Under the pieces are notes generated by a model. The model made no database searches. It had not been told where the DNA came from and saw nothing but the letters and a program-made list of their open reading frames with translations. From positions 682,001 through 746,000 of the forward strand of contig JAXLYE010000003.1 in assembly GCA_046351595.1 (NCBI GenBank): a stretch of 64,000 bases of DNA, read 5' to 3'. Positions 1 to 8,569 of this stretch are shown here, one piece after another. Source of the DNA: JAXLYE01 sp046351595 (GTDB lineage Bacteria > Myxococcota_A > Polyangia > Palsa-1104 > JAEUJZ01). Numbering within the stretch: position 1 is the stretch's first letter; each line of letters starts with the position of its first letter. The position numbers and the translations under genes were made by a program.

Positions 1-29
1 ACCGCGACGCCTACCGCGACGCCTACCGC
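1..29. repeat. 12-bp tandem duplication at window edge
   Basis: The unit accgcgacgcct occurs twice and starts a third time at the left edge. The end of the repeat overlaps the stop codon of the oxidoreductase gene that ends at 23. The array may continue to the left of the window. Confidence 0.5.
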
Positions 30-1606
30 ATCTGGGAGACCTTCTGCGCCTCGGGATCGAGCTGCATCTTGTCGGGCAGCGCGAGCAGGAACTGGTCATT
101 GGGCACCATGATGGTCGCCTCCTTCTTCCCGCGCTTGCCGCCGTCGTCATCGCCGAGCGAGGCCAGGCCGCCGGCGTTGCCAGCGTTGAAGAATCCGGTG
201 AGCTCCTGCGAGACCGGGACGCCGGGGCGGTCGTTGGCGTTCTGCCGGCCGATCAGCCGCTCGACCAGCTGGTCCGTCGGCGGGCGCAGGTACGCGTGCG
301 GCTTCTGGACGTACGAGATGCCCATGCCCTCCAGCCACTTCACCGGCGGATCGCCGCCGATGAGGATGAAGGCGTTGTCGAGCGCGATGTCGCGCGTGCG
401 CCCCTCGGCGAGCTTGAGGTTGGCGCTCTTGTTCGCAAAGTTCGTAACGTTCGACCCGAACAGCACGAGCACGCGCTGCTGCTGCACCGCCTTGTCGAGG
501 TCCTGGCGGTTCTTGGCCTTGACGCGGTTGAACTGCTTGCCGCGGTAGCTGAGGATGACCTTGTTGCGCAGCTCGGGCGCCGACAGCGCGATCGCCGCCT
601 CGACCGCCGAGTCACCGCCGCCGACGACGAGGATCTTCTGGTTGCGGTACAGGTCGGGGTCGTCGAGCAGCGGCTGGATCCACGGCTGATCCTCGCCCGG
701 CACGTTGAGCTTGCGCGGCTTGCCGCGGGTGCCGATGCACAGGAGCACGCGCTGCCCGCGGTAGCTCGCCTTGTCGGTCTTCACCGCGAAGACAAAGGGG
801 CCCTGGCCCTTGACCTCCTCGACCACCTCGCGCGTGTTGATGTCGAGGCCGACCTGCGTGAGGATGCGGTTCCACTCGAGGATGATCTGGTCCTTGGGCG
901 AGTCGTAGACCGGCAGGAGGCCGACGCAGCGGACGTCGTAGGGCTCGGCCATGACCTTCTTGCCCTTGGGGTAGCGCGCGATCGTCGAGGCGATGAAGGC
1001 GTCCTTCTCGAGCACGACGTACGACAGCTTGCGCTGCTTGCACGACAGCGCCGCCGACAGACCGGCCGGGCCGCTGCCGATGATGATGACGTCGACGCTG
1101 CGCGGCTGACCCGCAGCGACGCGGTCCGGACCGAGCTGCCCCGGGCGCAGCCCCTGGCGCAGCATGTGCTCGACGGAGGCGCGGCCGAGGTTGACCGCGT
1201 TCTTGACCAGCGGCTTGCCCGCGGCCTCGCCGAGCAGGTACAGGCCCGGCACCTTCGACTGGTAGTAGTCGTCCAGGTCGGGCACCAGCACCGGCGGCGC
1301 CGGCGTGCCCTCGTAGTGCATGACCAGGGCGTTGGTCGGGCAGACGTTGGCGCACTGCTCGCACTGGATGCAGTCGCCGAAGCGGATGACGCGGCTCTTG
1401 TTGCTCTTCAGCTCCAGGACGTCCGTCGGGCAGACCAGCACGCAGGCGTCGCAGCCGGTGCAGCGGTCGTCGTTGATCGAGTGGACCAGGAGGCGGGCCT
1501 TCTTCTGCGTGCCCGTGTTCTTCTTCTTTCCGGTGAGGACTTTGAAGAGGACGAGGATGCCAATGAATGCAAACGCGATAAGCGGGCCGATAATGACCGG
1601 ATCCAT
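23..1606 (-). CDS. Ferredoxin-domain FAD/NAD(P)-dependent oxidoreductase
   Basis: A 527-residue protein. Residues about 5-23 form one membrane helix. Two 4Fe-4S motifs follow (C49, C52, C55, C59 and C79, C82, C85, C89). A thioredoxin-reductase-like flavoprotein comes next, with a dinucleotide-binding motif VDVIIIGSGPAG near 171-182 and a second GGGDSAVEAA for NAD(P) further on. The arrangement suggests a membrane-anchored protein that passes electrons between a pyridine nucleotide, FAD and iron-sulphur clusters. The physiological partner is unknown. The start is an ATG at 1606, only 6 nt after the stop of the lipoprotein gene 1613-3838, so the two are probably co-transcribed. The domain assignment is secure; the substrate is not. 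Confidence 0.88.
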   Translation of the reverse strand: MDPVIIGPLIAFAFIGILVLFKVLTGKKKNTGTQKKARLLVHSINDDRCTGCDACVLVCPTDVLELKSNKSRVIRFGDCIQCEQCANVCPTNALVMHYEGTPAPPVLVPDLDDYYQSKVPGLYLLGEAAGKPLVKNAVNLGRASVEHMLRQGLRPGQLGPDRVAAGQPRSVDVIIIGSGPAGLSAALSCKQRKLSYVVLEKDAFIASTIARYPKGKKVMAEPYDVRCVGLLPVYDSPKDQIILEWNRILTQVGLDINTREVVEEVKGQGPFVFAVKTDKASYRGQRVLLCIGTRGKPRKLNVPGEDQPWIQPLLDDPDLYRNQKILVVGGGDSAVEAAIALSAPELRNKVILSYRGKQFNRVKAKNRQDLDKAVQQQRVLVLFGSNVTNFANKSANLKLAEGRTRDIALDNAFILIGGDPPVKWLEGMGISYVQKPHAYLRPPTDQLVERLIGRQNANDRPGVPVSQELTGFFNAGNAGGLASLGDDDGGKRGKKEATIMVPNDQFLLALPDKMQLDPEAQKVSQMR

Positions 1607-1612
1607 AGCCGC

Positions 1613-3838
1613 CTAGTGTATAGCGAGCATGACCTCGCGGACTAGCCCCGGGCGGGCCTTGTGCGGGACGCACAGCGCGTGCGAGAGGTGGGTGCTGCCG
1701 GCGCGGCAGATCAAGTAGTCGCCCGGCGACGGGACCGTGCCCAGGATCTCGAAGCGGCCGGCGGCGGGGCCGGACAGTGCGAGCGCGACGGCGCCGAGGC
1801 CACCTGGCAGCACCTGCAACCGCAGCAGCGCCCCGGTGTTCGCCGGAGCCGGCGCGGCGCCGAGCCCGGCCCCGGGCGATCGCGGCGACAGGAAGGTCAG
1901 CCCGCCCGCGGCGTCGGTGCGCACCCGCAGGCGGCCGTCCGGCGAGTCCGCGGTGAGCGGCGTAGGGTGAGCGGGGAGGGGCTCGCGCGCGGGCAGATCC
2001 TCGGGCGGGCGCAGCCGGCCGGCGCCGAGCCACAGCCGCAGGCGCCGCGCCCCGAGCCCGACGAGCAGCTCGTCTCCCTCGGTGCTGAAGCGCAGCGAGG
2101 TGAAGACCGGCGCGCTCGGATCGAGTCGGAAGCGCGGCATTGGCGCGACCGGGCCGCCTGTGCCCGACAGCTCCAGCACCGCGGCGCCGCCGTCCTCGTC
2201 GACCGCGACCAGGCGCTGCGCGTCCTCGATGAAGTCGGTGTACACGAGCGGCGCGTTGAGGCCGAGCAGGAGCCCCGCCGCCCGCGGCGGCCGCACCGGC
2301 TGACCAGGCACCGGCAGCGTCAAGAGCGACACGACCGGTCCCTCCCGCTGCGACAGCACGACCAGGCGGCCGTCGCCGCTCACCGCGTCCGGCGCGCGCA
2401 GCGGGCCGAGCTCCTGCAGCGCCGCGGGCAGGGCAAAGCGCAGCGGTCGCGGCACGTCGCCCAGCCGCCACAGCACGAGGGCCGCGCCGTCCGCACCGCC
2501 GGGGCCAGGCGTCCGCGCCGTCAAGAGGGCGCCGCCGGCGTCGAGCGGCATGGTCTGCACCACGCGCCCGAGCGCGGCCCGGCGCAGCGGTCGCGCCGGC
2601 GGCCTTGGCAGCTCGACGAGGTGGCTGGTGCCGCGCGGCCCCGGCTCCCCGAGCAGCACGCCTCTGCCGTCGACCAGGAGCGCGTCGAGCCGCAGCTCGC
2701 CGGGACCCAGGCCCAGGTCCGCGGTCTCGATCGCCTGCACCAGGCGCTGCCGCGGCAGGTCCCACAGGCACACGAGGCCCGGCCGCGCCTGCGTCAGGAG
2801 CGCGCCGCGCTCGGGCGAGACCAGCCACGGGCGCTGGCCCGGGCGCGGCGGCACGGTGGCGGCCTGGCAGTCGCGCGCGGCCGGGCCGTCGAGCTCGGGC
2901 GGCGTCACGAGCGGCCGCGGGCGCCCGGTGCGCGCCTCGAGGAGCACGGGCGGCCGCCCGGCCCACAAGAGCGCCACGGTGCCGTCGCGGCGCGGCGTGT
3001 ACTCGACGAGCTCGACCGGGCCGCCGTGCTCGCCGACGAGCTGGCCGGTCGCGGTGTCGAAGATGCGCAGCCGCTGCGGCAGGCAGCCGACGGCACGCGC
3101 CCCGCCGGCCGCGCAGTCGGCGACGTAGAGCAGCGAGCCGTCGGGGCTGAAGTCGAGGTAGCCGGCGCGGTAGGGCCGCTCGTCGGCGATCGTCACGGGG
3201 GCGGCCGGGGCGGCGGCGCTGAGCGGCGGCTGCGCCGGGAATGCCCGCGGCGGCGCCCCGCCCGTCGGCAAAAGGCGCACCGTGCCGTCGTCTGCCAGCG
3301 TCGCCACCAGCCCGCCCTCGCGGCGGGCGCGCGTGAGCCTCAGCGCCCGGATCGGCGCGGGGTGCGGGGCCAGCCGGCGGAGCTCGTAGCCGGCCTCGGT
3401 CTCGAGCAGCGACAAGAGGCGCCCGTGCGCCACCGCCAGCCGCTCGCCCGTCGGCGACAGGTCCGCGAGCACGGGCGCCCGGCCGAGCGCCTCGGGATCG
3501 CGCAGCCCGAGCGCCGGCGCCACCGTCACCGCGTCCGGCCCGCCGAGCAGCGCGAGCGCCAGGTCGACCAGCGTCGCGGCGCTGCGCTCGTCGGACTGGC
3601 GCAGCGCCAGCGTCGCGGCGCGCAGCAGCACGTCGGGCGGCTCGTTGAGGGCTGGGAGGACCGGCTGCGCCGCCCGAGCCGTCTGCCCTGGCTGCATCGC
3701 GCCGCCGTCGCGCGCCGCGGTGGCCGGCGGTGCGGAGGTCCGCTTGCAGCCGCCCAGCGCCGCCAGCGACGCGAGCAGCACCAGCGGCAGCGGCCGCTGG
3801 CTGAAGACCCGCCGCCGCTTTCGGTCCGCGCTCGCCAC
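1613..3838 (-). CDS. Beta-propeller-like (WD40-type) lipoprotein
   Basis: About 741 residues from a GTG at 3838. The N-terminus reads as a lipoprotein signal (basic stretch, hydrophobic PLVLLASLAALGG, then C). The rest is a repetitive, Gly/Pro/Ala-rich sequence with recurring propeller-like strands such as YLDFSPDGSLLYVAD and GDGRLVVLSQ, as in WD40 or related beta-propellers. The protein should sit in the envelope, possibly as a binding platform. The open frame continues upstream to 6031, antisense to the (p)ppGpp synthetase gene. I cut it at the GTG because this gives a proper signal peptide and avoids that overlap. It precedes the 23-1606 oxidoreductase in a tight two-gene unit. Function unknown. 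Confidence 0.72.
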   Translation of the reverse strand: MASADRKRRRVFSQRPLPLVLLASLAALGGCKRTSAPPATAARDGGAMQPGQTARAAQPVLPALNEPPDVLLRAATLALRQSDERSAATLVDLALALLGGPDAVTVAPALGLRDPEALGRAPVLADLSPTGERLAVAHGRLLSLLETEAGYELRRLAPHPAPIRALRLTRARREGGLVATLADDGTVRLLPTGGAPPRAFPAQPPLSAAAPAAPVTIADERPYRAGYLDFSPDGSLLYVADCAAGGARAVGCLPQRLRIFDTATGQLVGEHGGPVELVEYTPRRDGTVALLWAGRPPVLLEARTGRPRPLVTPPELDGPAARDCQAATVPPRPGQRPWLVSPERGALLTQARPGLVCLWDLPRQRLVQAIETADLGLGPGELRLDALLVDGRGVLLGEPGPRGTSHLVELPRPPARPLRRAALGRVVQTMPLDAGGALLTARTPGPGGADGAALVLWRLGDVPRPLRFALPAALQELGPLRAPDAVSGDGRLVVLSQREGPVVSLLTLPVPGQPVRPPRAAGLLLGLNAPLVYTDFIEDAQRLVAVDEDGGAAVLELSGTGGPVAPMPRFRLDPSAPVFTSLRFSTEGDELLVGLGARRLRLWLGAGRLRPPEDLPAREPLPAHPTPLTADSPDGRLRVRTDAAGGLTFLSPRSPGAGLGAAPAPANTGALLRLQVLPGGLGAVALALSGPAAGRFEILGTVPSPGDYLICRAGSTHLSHALCVPHKARPGLVREVMLAIH

Positions 3839-4012
3839 GCCCGCCCAGGGTAGCTCATTGCGGCGGCGCTGCGCAGCCGGGCGGCGGGCCTCGGTCGTGC
3901 GCCCCGAACACCCAGCGCCGCCGGCCGCAGCGTGATGCGGATCGCGGACCTGCACAACATTCCGGCGCGCCGGCGATTGCGTTCGTGCCGACGCGCATCG
4001 TAGATTGGCCCT

Positions 4013-6184
4013 GTGCCCTCGCTTCAAGACCTCCTCGATCGCGTCTCGAGCTACCAGCCGAGCGCGGATCTCGAGCTGATCCGGCGCGCCTACGCCTTCG
4101 CCGAGACCGCGCATGCGGGGCAGTTCCGCAAGTCCGGCGATCCCTACGTCGTCCACCCGCTGAGCGTCGCCCACGTCATCTCCGAGCTGCGGCTCGACGC
4201 CGACTCGATCTGCGCCGGCCTGCTCCACGACTGCGTCGAGGACACCAGCGCCACCGTCGACGACATCACCAAGCTGTTCGGCGCCAACGTGGCCTTCCTC
4301 GTCGAGGGCGTGACCAAGCTCGGCAAGGTCCAGTGGCACACGAAGGAAGAGGCGCAGGCCGAGAACTTCCGCAAGATGCTGGTGGCGATGGCGCGCGACA
4401 TCCGCGTCATCCTGATCAAGCTCTGCGACCGCCTGGACAACATGCGCACCCTGGGCGCCATGTCGCCCGAGAAGCAGGAGCGCATCGCCCGCGAGACGAT
4501 GGAGATCTACGCGCCGCTGGCCAACCGCCTCGGCATCCAGTGGGTCAAGACCGAGCTCGAGGACCTGTCGTTCCGCTACACGTACCCCCGCGAGTTCGGG
4601 GAGCTCGACGAGAAGCTGCGCACCTTCTTCGCCGGCCGGCAGCAGTACATCGACGAGGTCGTGACCATCCTGCAGAAGGAGCTCGATCAGAACGAGATCC
4701 CGGCGCGCGTCACCGGTCGGCCCAAGCACATGTGGTCGATCTACCAGAAGACGGTGAAGACCGGCCGCGACCTCGATCAGCTCTTCGACATCATCGCCTT
4801 CCGCGTGCTGGTAAAGTCGGTGCGCGACTGCTACGCGGCGCTCGGCGTGGTCCACACCAAGTGGACGCCGATCCCGCTGCGCTTCAAGGACTTCATCGCG
4901 CTGCCCAAGCCGAACATGTACCAGTCGCTGCACACCTCGGTGATCGGCCCCAAGGCCGAGCGCATCGAGATCCAGATCCGCACCGAGGAGATGCACCGCA
5001 TCGCCGAGGAAGGCATCGCGGCGCACTGGAAGTACAAAGAGGGCAAGCCCGGCTCCGTCGACACCGCCGACGAGAAGAAGTTCGCCTGGCTGCGCCAGCT
5101 GATGGAGTGGCAAAAGACGCTCAAGGACCCGACGGAGTTCATCGAGACCGTCAAGGTCGACCTGTTCGCCGACGAGGTCTACGTCTTTACGCCCAAGGGC
5201 GACGTCAAGGCCATGCCCGCCGGCGCCACGCCCGTCGACTTCGCGTACCTGGTCCACACCGAGGTCGGGCACCACTGCTCGGGCGCGCGCGTCAACGGCC
5301 TCATCGTGCCGCTGCGCTACAAGCTGCGCAACGGCGACACCGTCGAGATCCTGACCAGTCCGAACCAGAAGCCGAACAAGGACTGGCTCAAGTTCGTCAA
5401 GACCTCGGGCGCCAAGGCGAAGATCCGCCACTACATGCGCACCGAGCAGCGCGAGCGCGCCAAGCAGCTCGGCCGCGAGCTGCTCGACCGTGAGATGCGG
5501 CGCCACGATCTGCCCTTCGCCAAGGTCGAGAAGTCCGGTGACCTGGTGCACGTCGCCAGCGAGCTGCGGCTGACCAACGTCGACGACCTGCTGATGCACG
5601 TCGGCTACGGCAAGCTCCTGCCCGCGGACGTGGTCGAGCACCTTTTGCCCGAGCACCAGCGCAAGACCGCCGGTCCGAGCACGCCCGAGGAGCGCGCGGC
5701 CGCCGCGGCAAAGCCGATGGCGCTGGCCAAGCGCACGCCCGGCACCAAGGCCCCCGGCATCAGCGTCGCGGGCGAGGGCGACATCCTGGTGCGCTTCGGC
5801 AAGTGCTGCTCGCCCGTCGCCGGCGACCCGATCGTCGGCGTCATCACGCGCGGCCGCGGCGTCACCGTGCACGCCAGCTCGTGCGCGACCGCCATGGAGC
5901 AGCCCGAGGAGCGCCGCATCGACGTCCAGTGGGACGGCGAGCACAAGACCGCGCGCCCGGTCAGCGTGCAGGTGGTGTGCGCGGACAAGCCCGGCCTGCT
6001 CGCGCTCATCTCGCAGACGTTCAACGAGCACGGCCTCAACATCTCCGAGGCCAACTGCCGCTCGCTCGACGACTCGCGGGCGCTCAACACCTTCCGCGTC
6101 AACGTCCTGGACGTCGAGCAGCTGCAGAAGATCATGCGCGCGCTGCAGAAGATCCAGGGCGTGTTCGCGGTGCAGCGCGTCTAG
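4013..6184 (+). CDS. Bifunctional (p)ppGpp synthetase/hydrolase (RelA/SpoT family)
   Basis: 723 residues from a GTG at 4013. Domain order is the full long-RSH layout: HD hydrolase (HPLSVAHV, then GLLHDCVEDT near 65-75), synthetase (GRPKHMWSIYQK near 240), TGS (VYVFTPKGDVKAMPAGATPV near 390), helical region and C-terminal ACT domain (near 645-720). The synthetase carries RFKD, the signature of bifunctional Rel/SpoT enzymes rather than synthetase-only RelA, and the hydrolase HD pair is present. It should make and degrade the stringent-response alarmone from GTP/GDP and ATP. One oddity is NMYQSLHT where most relatives read NGYQSLHT. The gene stands alone: a lipoprotein gene diverges upstream and an NTF2-like gene converges downstream. 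Confidence 0.95.
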   Translation: MPSLQDLLDRVSSYQPSADLELIRRAYAFAETAHAGQFRKSGDPYVVHPLSVAHVISELRLDADSICAGLLHDCVEDTSATVDDITKLFGANVAFLVEGVTKLGKVQWHTKEEAQAENFRKMLVAMARDIRVILIKLCDRLDNMRTLGAMSPEKQERIARETMEIYAPLANRLGIQWVKTELEDLSFRYTYPREFGELDEKLRTFFAGRQQYIDEVVTILQKELDQNEIPARVTGRPKHMWSIYQKTVKTGRDLDQLFDIIAFRVLVKSVRDCYAALGVVHTKWTPIPLRFKDFIALPKPNMYQSLHTSVIGPKAERIEIQIRTEEMHRIAEEGIAAHWKYKEGKPGSVDTADEKKFAWLRQLMEWQKTLKDPTEFIETVKVDLFADEVYVFTPKGDVKAMPAGATPVDFAYLVHTEVGHHCSGARVNGLIVPLRYKLRNGDTVEILTSPNQKPNKDWLKFVKTSGAKAKIRHYMRTEQRERAKQLGRELLDREMRRHDLPFAKVEKSGDLVHVASELRLTNVDDLLMHVGYGKLLPADVVEHLLPEHQRKTAGPSTPEERAAAAAKPMALAKRTPGTKAPGISVAGEGDILVRFGKCCSPVAGDPIVGVITRGRGVTVHASSCATAMEQPEERRIDVQWDGEHKTARPVSVQVVCADKPGLLALISQTFNEHGLNISEANCRSLDDSRALNTFRVNVLDVEQLQKIMRALQKIQGVFAVQRV

Positions 6185-6196
6185 GCGGTCGGTCTT

Positions 6197-6210
6197 CGGC
6201 CTTCAGGCCG
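6197..6210. terminator. Possible bidirectional terminator hairpin
   Basis: A 6-bp GC stem (cggcct/aggccg) with a 2-nt loop lies between two convergent genes, the (p)ppGpp synthetase and the NTF2-like gene. There is no T-tract, so the call rests on position and stem only. Confidence 0.3.
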
Positions 6211-6232
6211 GAGTCCGCCGCCGCGGGCTCGG

Positions 6233-6766
6233 TTACGCCGCCGCGCCCTTCTTCATGTAGTCGGCCAGCAGCTTCGCCGACTGCGCCTGCACCTTCTTCT
6301 GGATCGCGGGCAAGAAGCCGAGCACGAGGCCGACCGGGCCGAGCGCCTGGCGCGACCAGCGCCAGAACGAGAAGGCGTCCGTGTGCTTCGCGATCTTCAC
6401 GCCGTCGGGTCCCTCGCGCAGCTCGAAGCGGGCGTGGATGATGTTGTGGACCTTGCGGCCGGTGCGGCTGAAGGTGTAGCGCGCCTGCCAGTCGGCGTCG
6501 CCGCCCTGCTCGTCGCCGCGGACGCCGCTGTAGGTCAGCTCGAAGTCGGCGGCGCGCTCGCACAGCATCTTCCACATCGCGCCGATCTCGGCGCCGCGCA
6601 GGCTGGGGAAGACCGGGTCCGAGAACTCGGCGTCGGGCAGGTACAGGGCGGCCATGGCCGCGCCGTCGCGACGGGCAAAGGCGTCATAGAAGGCCTTGAT
6701 GACGGCGGCGTTCCGGGCGGCGCGGTCGCCGGCGGCGGCCGGGGGCGGGGGCGTGGACGTAGACAT
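6233..6766 (-). CDS. NTF2-like (SnoaL-type) protein
   Basis: About 177 residues. The pattern AVIKAFYDAFARRDGAAMAALYLPDAEFSDPVFPSL and the following W...Y..S pattern are typical of the nuclear transport factor 2/SnoaL-like alpha+beta barrel, a fold used for small hydrophobic ligands in cyclases, isomerases and binding proteins. A C-terminal amphipathic segment (VLGFLPAIQKKVQAQSAKLLADYM) follows. I prefer the second in-frame ATG (6766); an ATG at 6775 would add three residues. It is transcribed divergently from the glycosyltransferase gene. No specific reaction can be assigned. Confidence 0.8.
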   Translation of the reverse strand: MSTSTPPPPAAAGDRAARNAAVIKAFYDAFARRDGAAMAALYLPDAEFSDPVFPSLRGAEIGAMWKMLCERAADFELTYSGVRGDEQGGDADWQARYTFSRTGRKVHNIIHARFELREGPDGVKIAKHTDAFSFWRWSRQALGPVGLVLGFLPAIQKKVQAQSAKLLADYMKKGAAA

Positions 6767-6920
6767 GGGGCCCATCTTCGCAGCCCGTGGCGCGGCGCTG
6801 GGGGCAAAACGACCGCGCCCCGCGCAGCCTCGGCAGCCGCCGCTCGAAGGGGCTCGCGTGCGGGCCCATCGCCGCTACGGTTTTGATAGGTGTTCGGAAG
6901 TTGTGGGAGAATCCGCGGCC

Positions 6921-8534
6921 ATGTGGACCGGCTCTCCGCACCTGGCAACAGCCTCGACGGTGGCGGGCGCGCTGCTGGCGCTGCTGCTGTGCGGGCTGTA
7001 CCTCCTCCTGCTCGCCGCGAGCGCGCACCTCTTGCGCCTCGGGCTGTGGGCGCTGCGGCGGCCGCTGACCGCGTCCGACGGGCTGCCGGTGCCGGCGGAC
7101 CGCGCGCCCGGCGACGGCTGCACCACCGACGACCTGCGCGACGCCGCCCTGCCCGTGGTCACGGTGCAGCTGCCGATGCGCAACGAGCGCTTCGTCGCGC
7201 GCCGGGCGATCGAGGCCGCCTGCCGGCTTGACTGGCCGCGCGCGCGGCTGCAGGTGCAGGTGCTCGACGACTCGGACGACGAGACCGTGGCCGAGGTCGA
7301 CGCGGCGGTGGCCGAGCGGTGTGCGGCCGGCTTCGACATCGCGGCGGTGCGGCGGCGCGAGCGCACGAGCTACAAGGCGGGGCACCTGGACTTCGCGCTG
7401 CCGTCGGCGCGCGGCGAGCTGGTCGCGGTCTTCGACGCCGACTTCGTGCCGCCGCGCGACTTCCTGCGCCGCGCCTACCAGGTGCTGCGCAGCGACGAGA
7501 AGCTGGCGTTCGTGCAGGGCCGCTGGGACTTCCTCAACGAGCGCACCAGCCTGCTCACGCGGGCGCAGGCGCTGATCCTGCACGGGCTGATGCTCGTCGA
7601 GCAGGCCTACCTCTCGGCGCACGGGCGGCCGGTGCAGTTCAACGGCTCGGGCGGGCTGTGGCGCAAGGCCGCGCTGCTCGCCGCTGGCGGCTGGGTCGGC
7701 CCGTCCGAAGCGGCGTCGGTGACCGAGGACCTGGACCTGTCCTACCGCGTCCACCTGCTCGGCTACCGCGGCCGCCACCTGCCGGGGCTGGCGGTGCCGA
7801 CCGAGCTGCCCGAGACCATGGCCGCCTTCCGCGCGCAGCAGCAGCGCTGGGTGCGCGGCGGCGCGCAGGTGCTGGCCGACCTGTTCCACAAGCTGCGCCA
7901 CGGGCGCCTCGGCCTGGGCGAGAAGCTGGCGATGCTCTTGCACCTGGTCCGCCACGCCCGGCAGCCCTACCTGGCGCTGTCGCTCTTGTGGCTGCCCGCG
8001 GTCGGGCTCGGGCTGGTGCCGCTGCCGTTCTCGCCGCCGGGCGGGCTGCTCTTCGCGGTCGGGCTCGTGCACGCGGCGCTCTTCGTCTACTACGCGGCGG
8101 CGCTGCGGCGGCTCGGGCGGTCGCCGTGGCACGCGCTGCTCGGCGTGCCGCTGCTGACGGCGCTGTCGATGGGGCTGGCGCTGGCGCTGACCGCGTCGCT
8201 CGTGCGCGGCGTGCTCGGCGGGCGGGCGGCGGCGGAGTTCGTGCGCACCCCAAAGACGGGACAGACCGGCCATGCGGGCCAGAGCGCGGCAGCTGGAAGA
8301 CCGTCAGGAGCCGCAAAGCCCGTCGCTGCCGCCGCCCTGGCGCGGCCCGCCGGTTACCGCCCGGTGCGCGACCGCCTGGCGCGGGTCGAGGTCGCGCTCG
8401 GCCTGCTCTACGTCGGCCTGGGCGCGGCGGCGCTGTGGCAGGGGCGTTACCTCGCGGCCGCGGGCCTGGGGATCCTGGTCGCCGGCGGGCTGTTATGGGT
8501 CGGAGCCGGCAGCCTGCGCATCGGGCGCACCTGA
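6921..8534 (+). CDS. Membrane glycosyltransferase family 2 (cellulose-synthase-like)
   Basis: 537 residues from the ATG at 6921. An N-terminal membrane helix (TVAGALLALLLCGLYLLLLAA) is followed by a GT-A domain with the nucleotide-sugar site LQVQVLDDSDD, DAD (FDADFVPP), the acceptor-site motif TEDLDLSYR and QQQRWVRGG, the D,D,D,QxxRW pattern of processive GT2 enzymes. Several C-terminal helices form the membrane channel region. Near 440-480 there is an odd low-complexity linker (TPKTGQTGHAGQSAAAGRPS) before the last helices. It should polymerise or transfer a sugar across the membrane; the product is unknown. The kinase-like gene at 8570 follows after 35 nt and may be in the same transcript. 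Confidence 0.9.
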   Translation: MWTGSPHLATASTVAGALLALLLCGLYLLLLAASAHLLRLGLWALRRPLTASDGLPVPADRAPGDGCTTDDLRDAALPVVTVQLPMRNERFVARRAIEAACRLDWPRARLQVQVLDDSDDETVAEVDAAVAERCAAGFDIAAVRRRERTSYKAGHLDFALPSARGELVAVFDADFVPPRDFLRRAYQVLRSDEKLAFVQGRWDFLNERTSLLTRAQALILHGLMLVEQAYLSAHGRPVQFNGSGGLWRKAALLAAGGWVGPSEAASVTEDLDLSYRVHLLGYRGRHLPGLAVPTELPETMAAFRAQQQRWVRGGAQVLADLFHKLRHGRLGLGEKLAMLLHLVRHARQPYLALSLLWLPAVGLGLVPLPFSPPGGLLFAVGLVHAALFVYYAAALRRLGRSPWHALLGVPLLTALSMGLALALTASLVRGVLGGRAAAEFVRTPKTGQTGHAGQSAAAGRPSGAAKPVAAAALARPAGYRPVRDRLARVEVALGLLYVGLGAAALWQGRYLAAAGLGILVAGGLLWVGAGSLRIGRT

Positions 8535-8569
8535 AATCCGTGTAGGGTTGATAAAGGGTGGGCTAGCTG

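Noticed and set aside
3839..6031. A very long minus-strand frame (about 1470 codons) continuing upstream of the lipoprotein gene
   Set aside because: It is antisense to the well-supported (p)ppGpp synthetase gene and arises from GC-rich codon bias; only the part below 3838 with a signal peptide is real.
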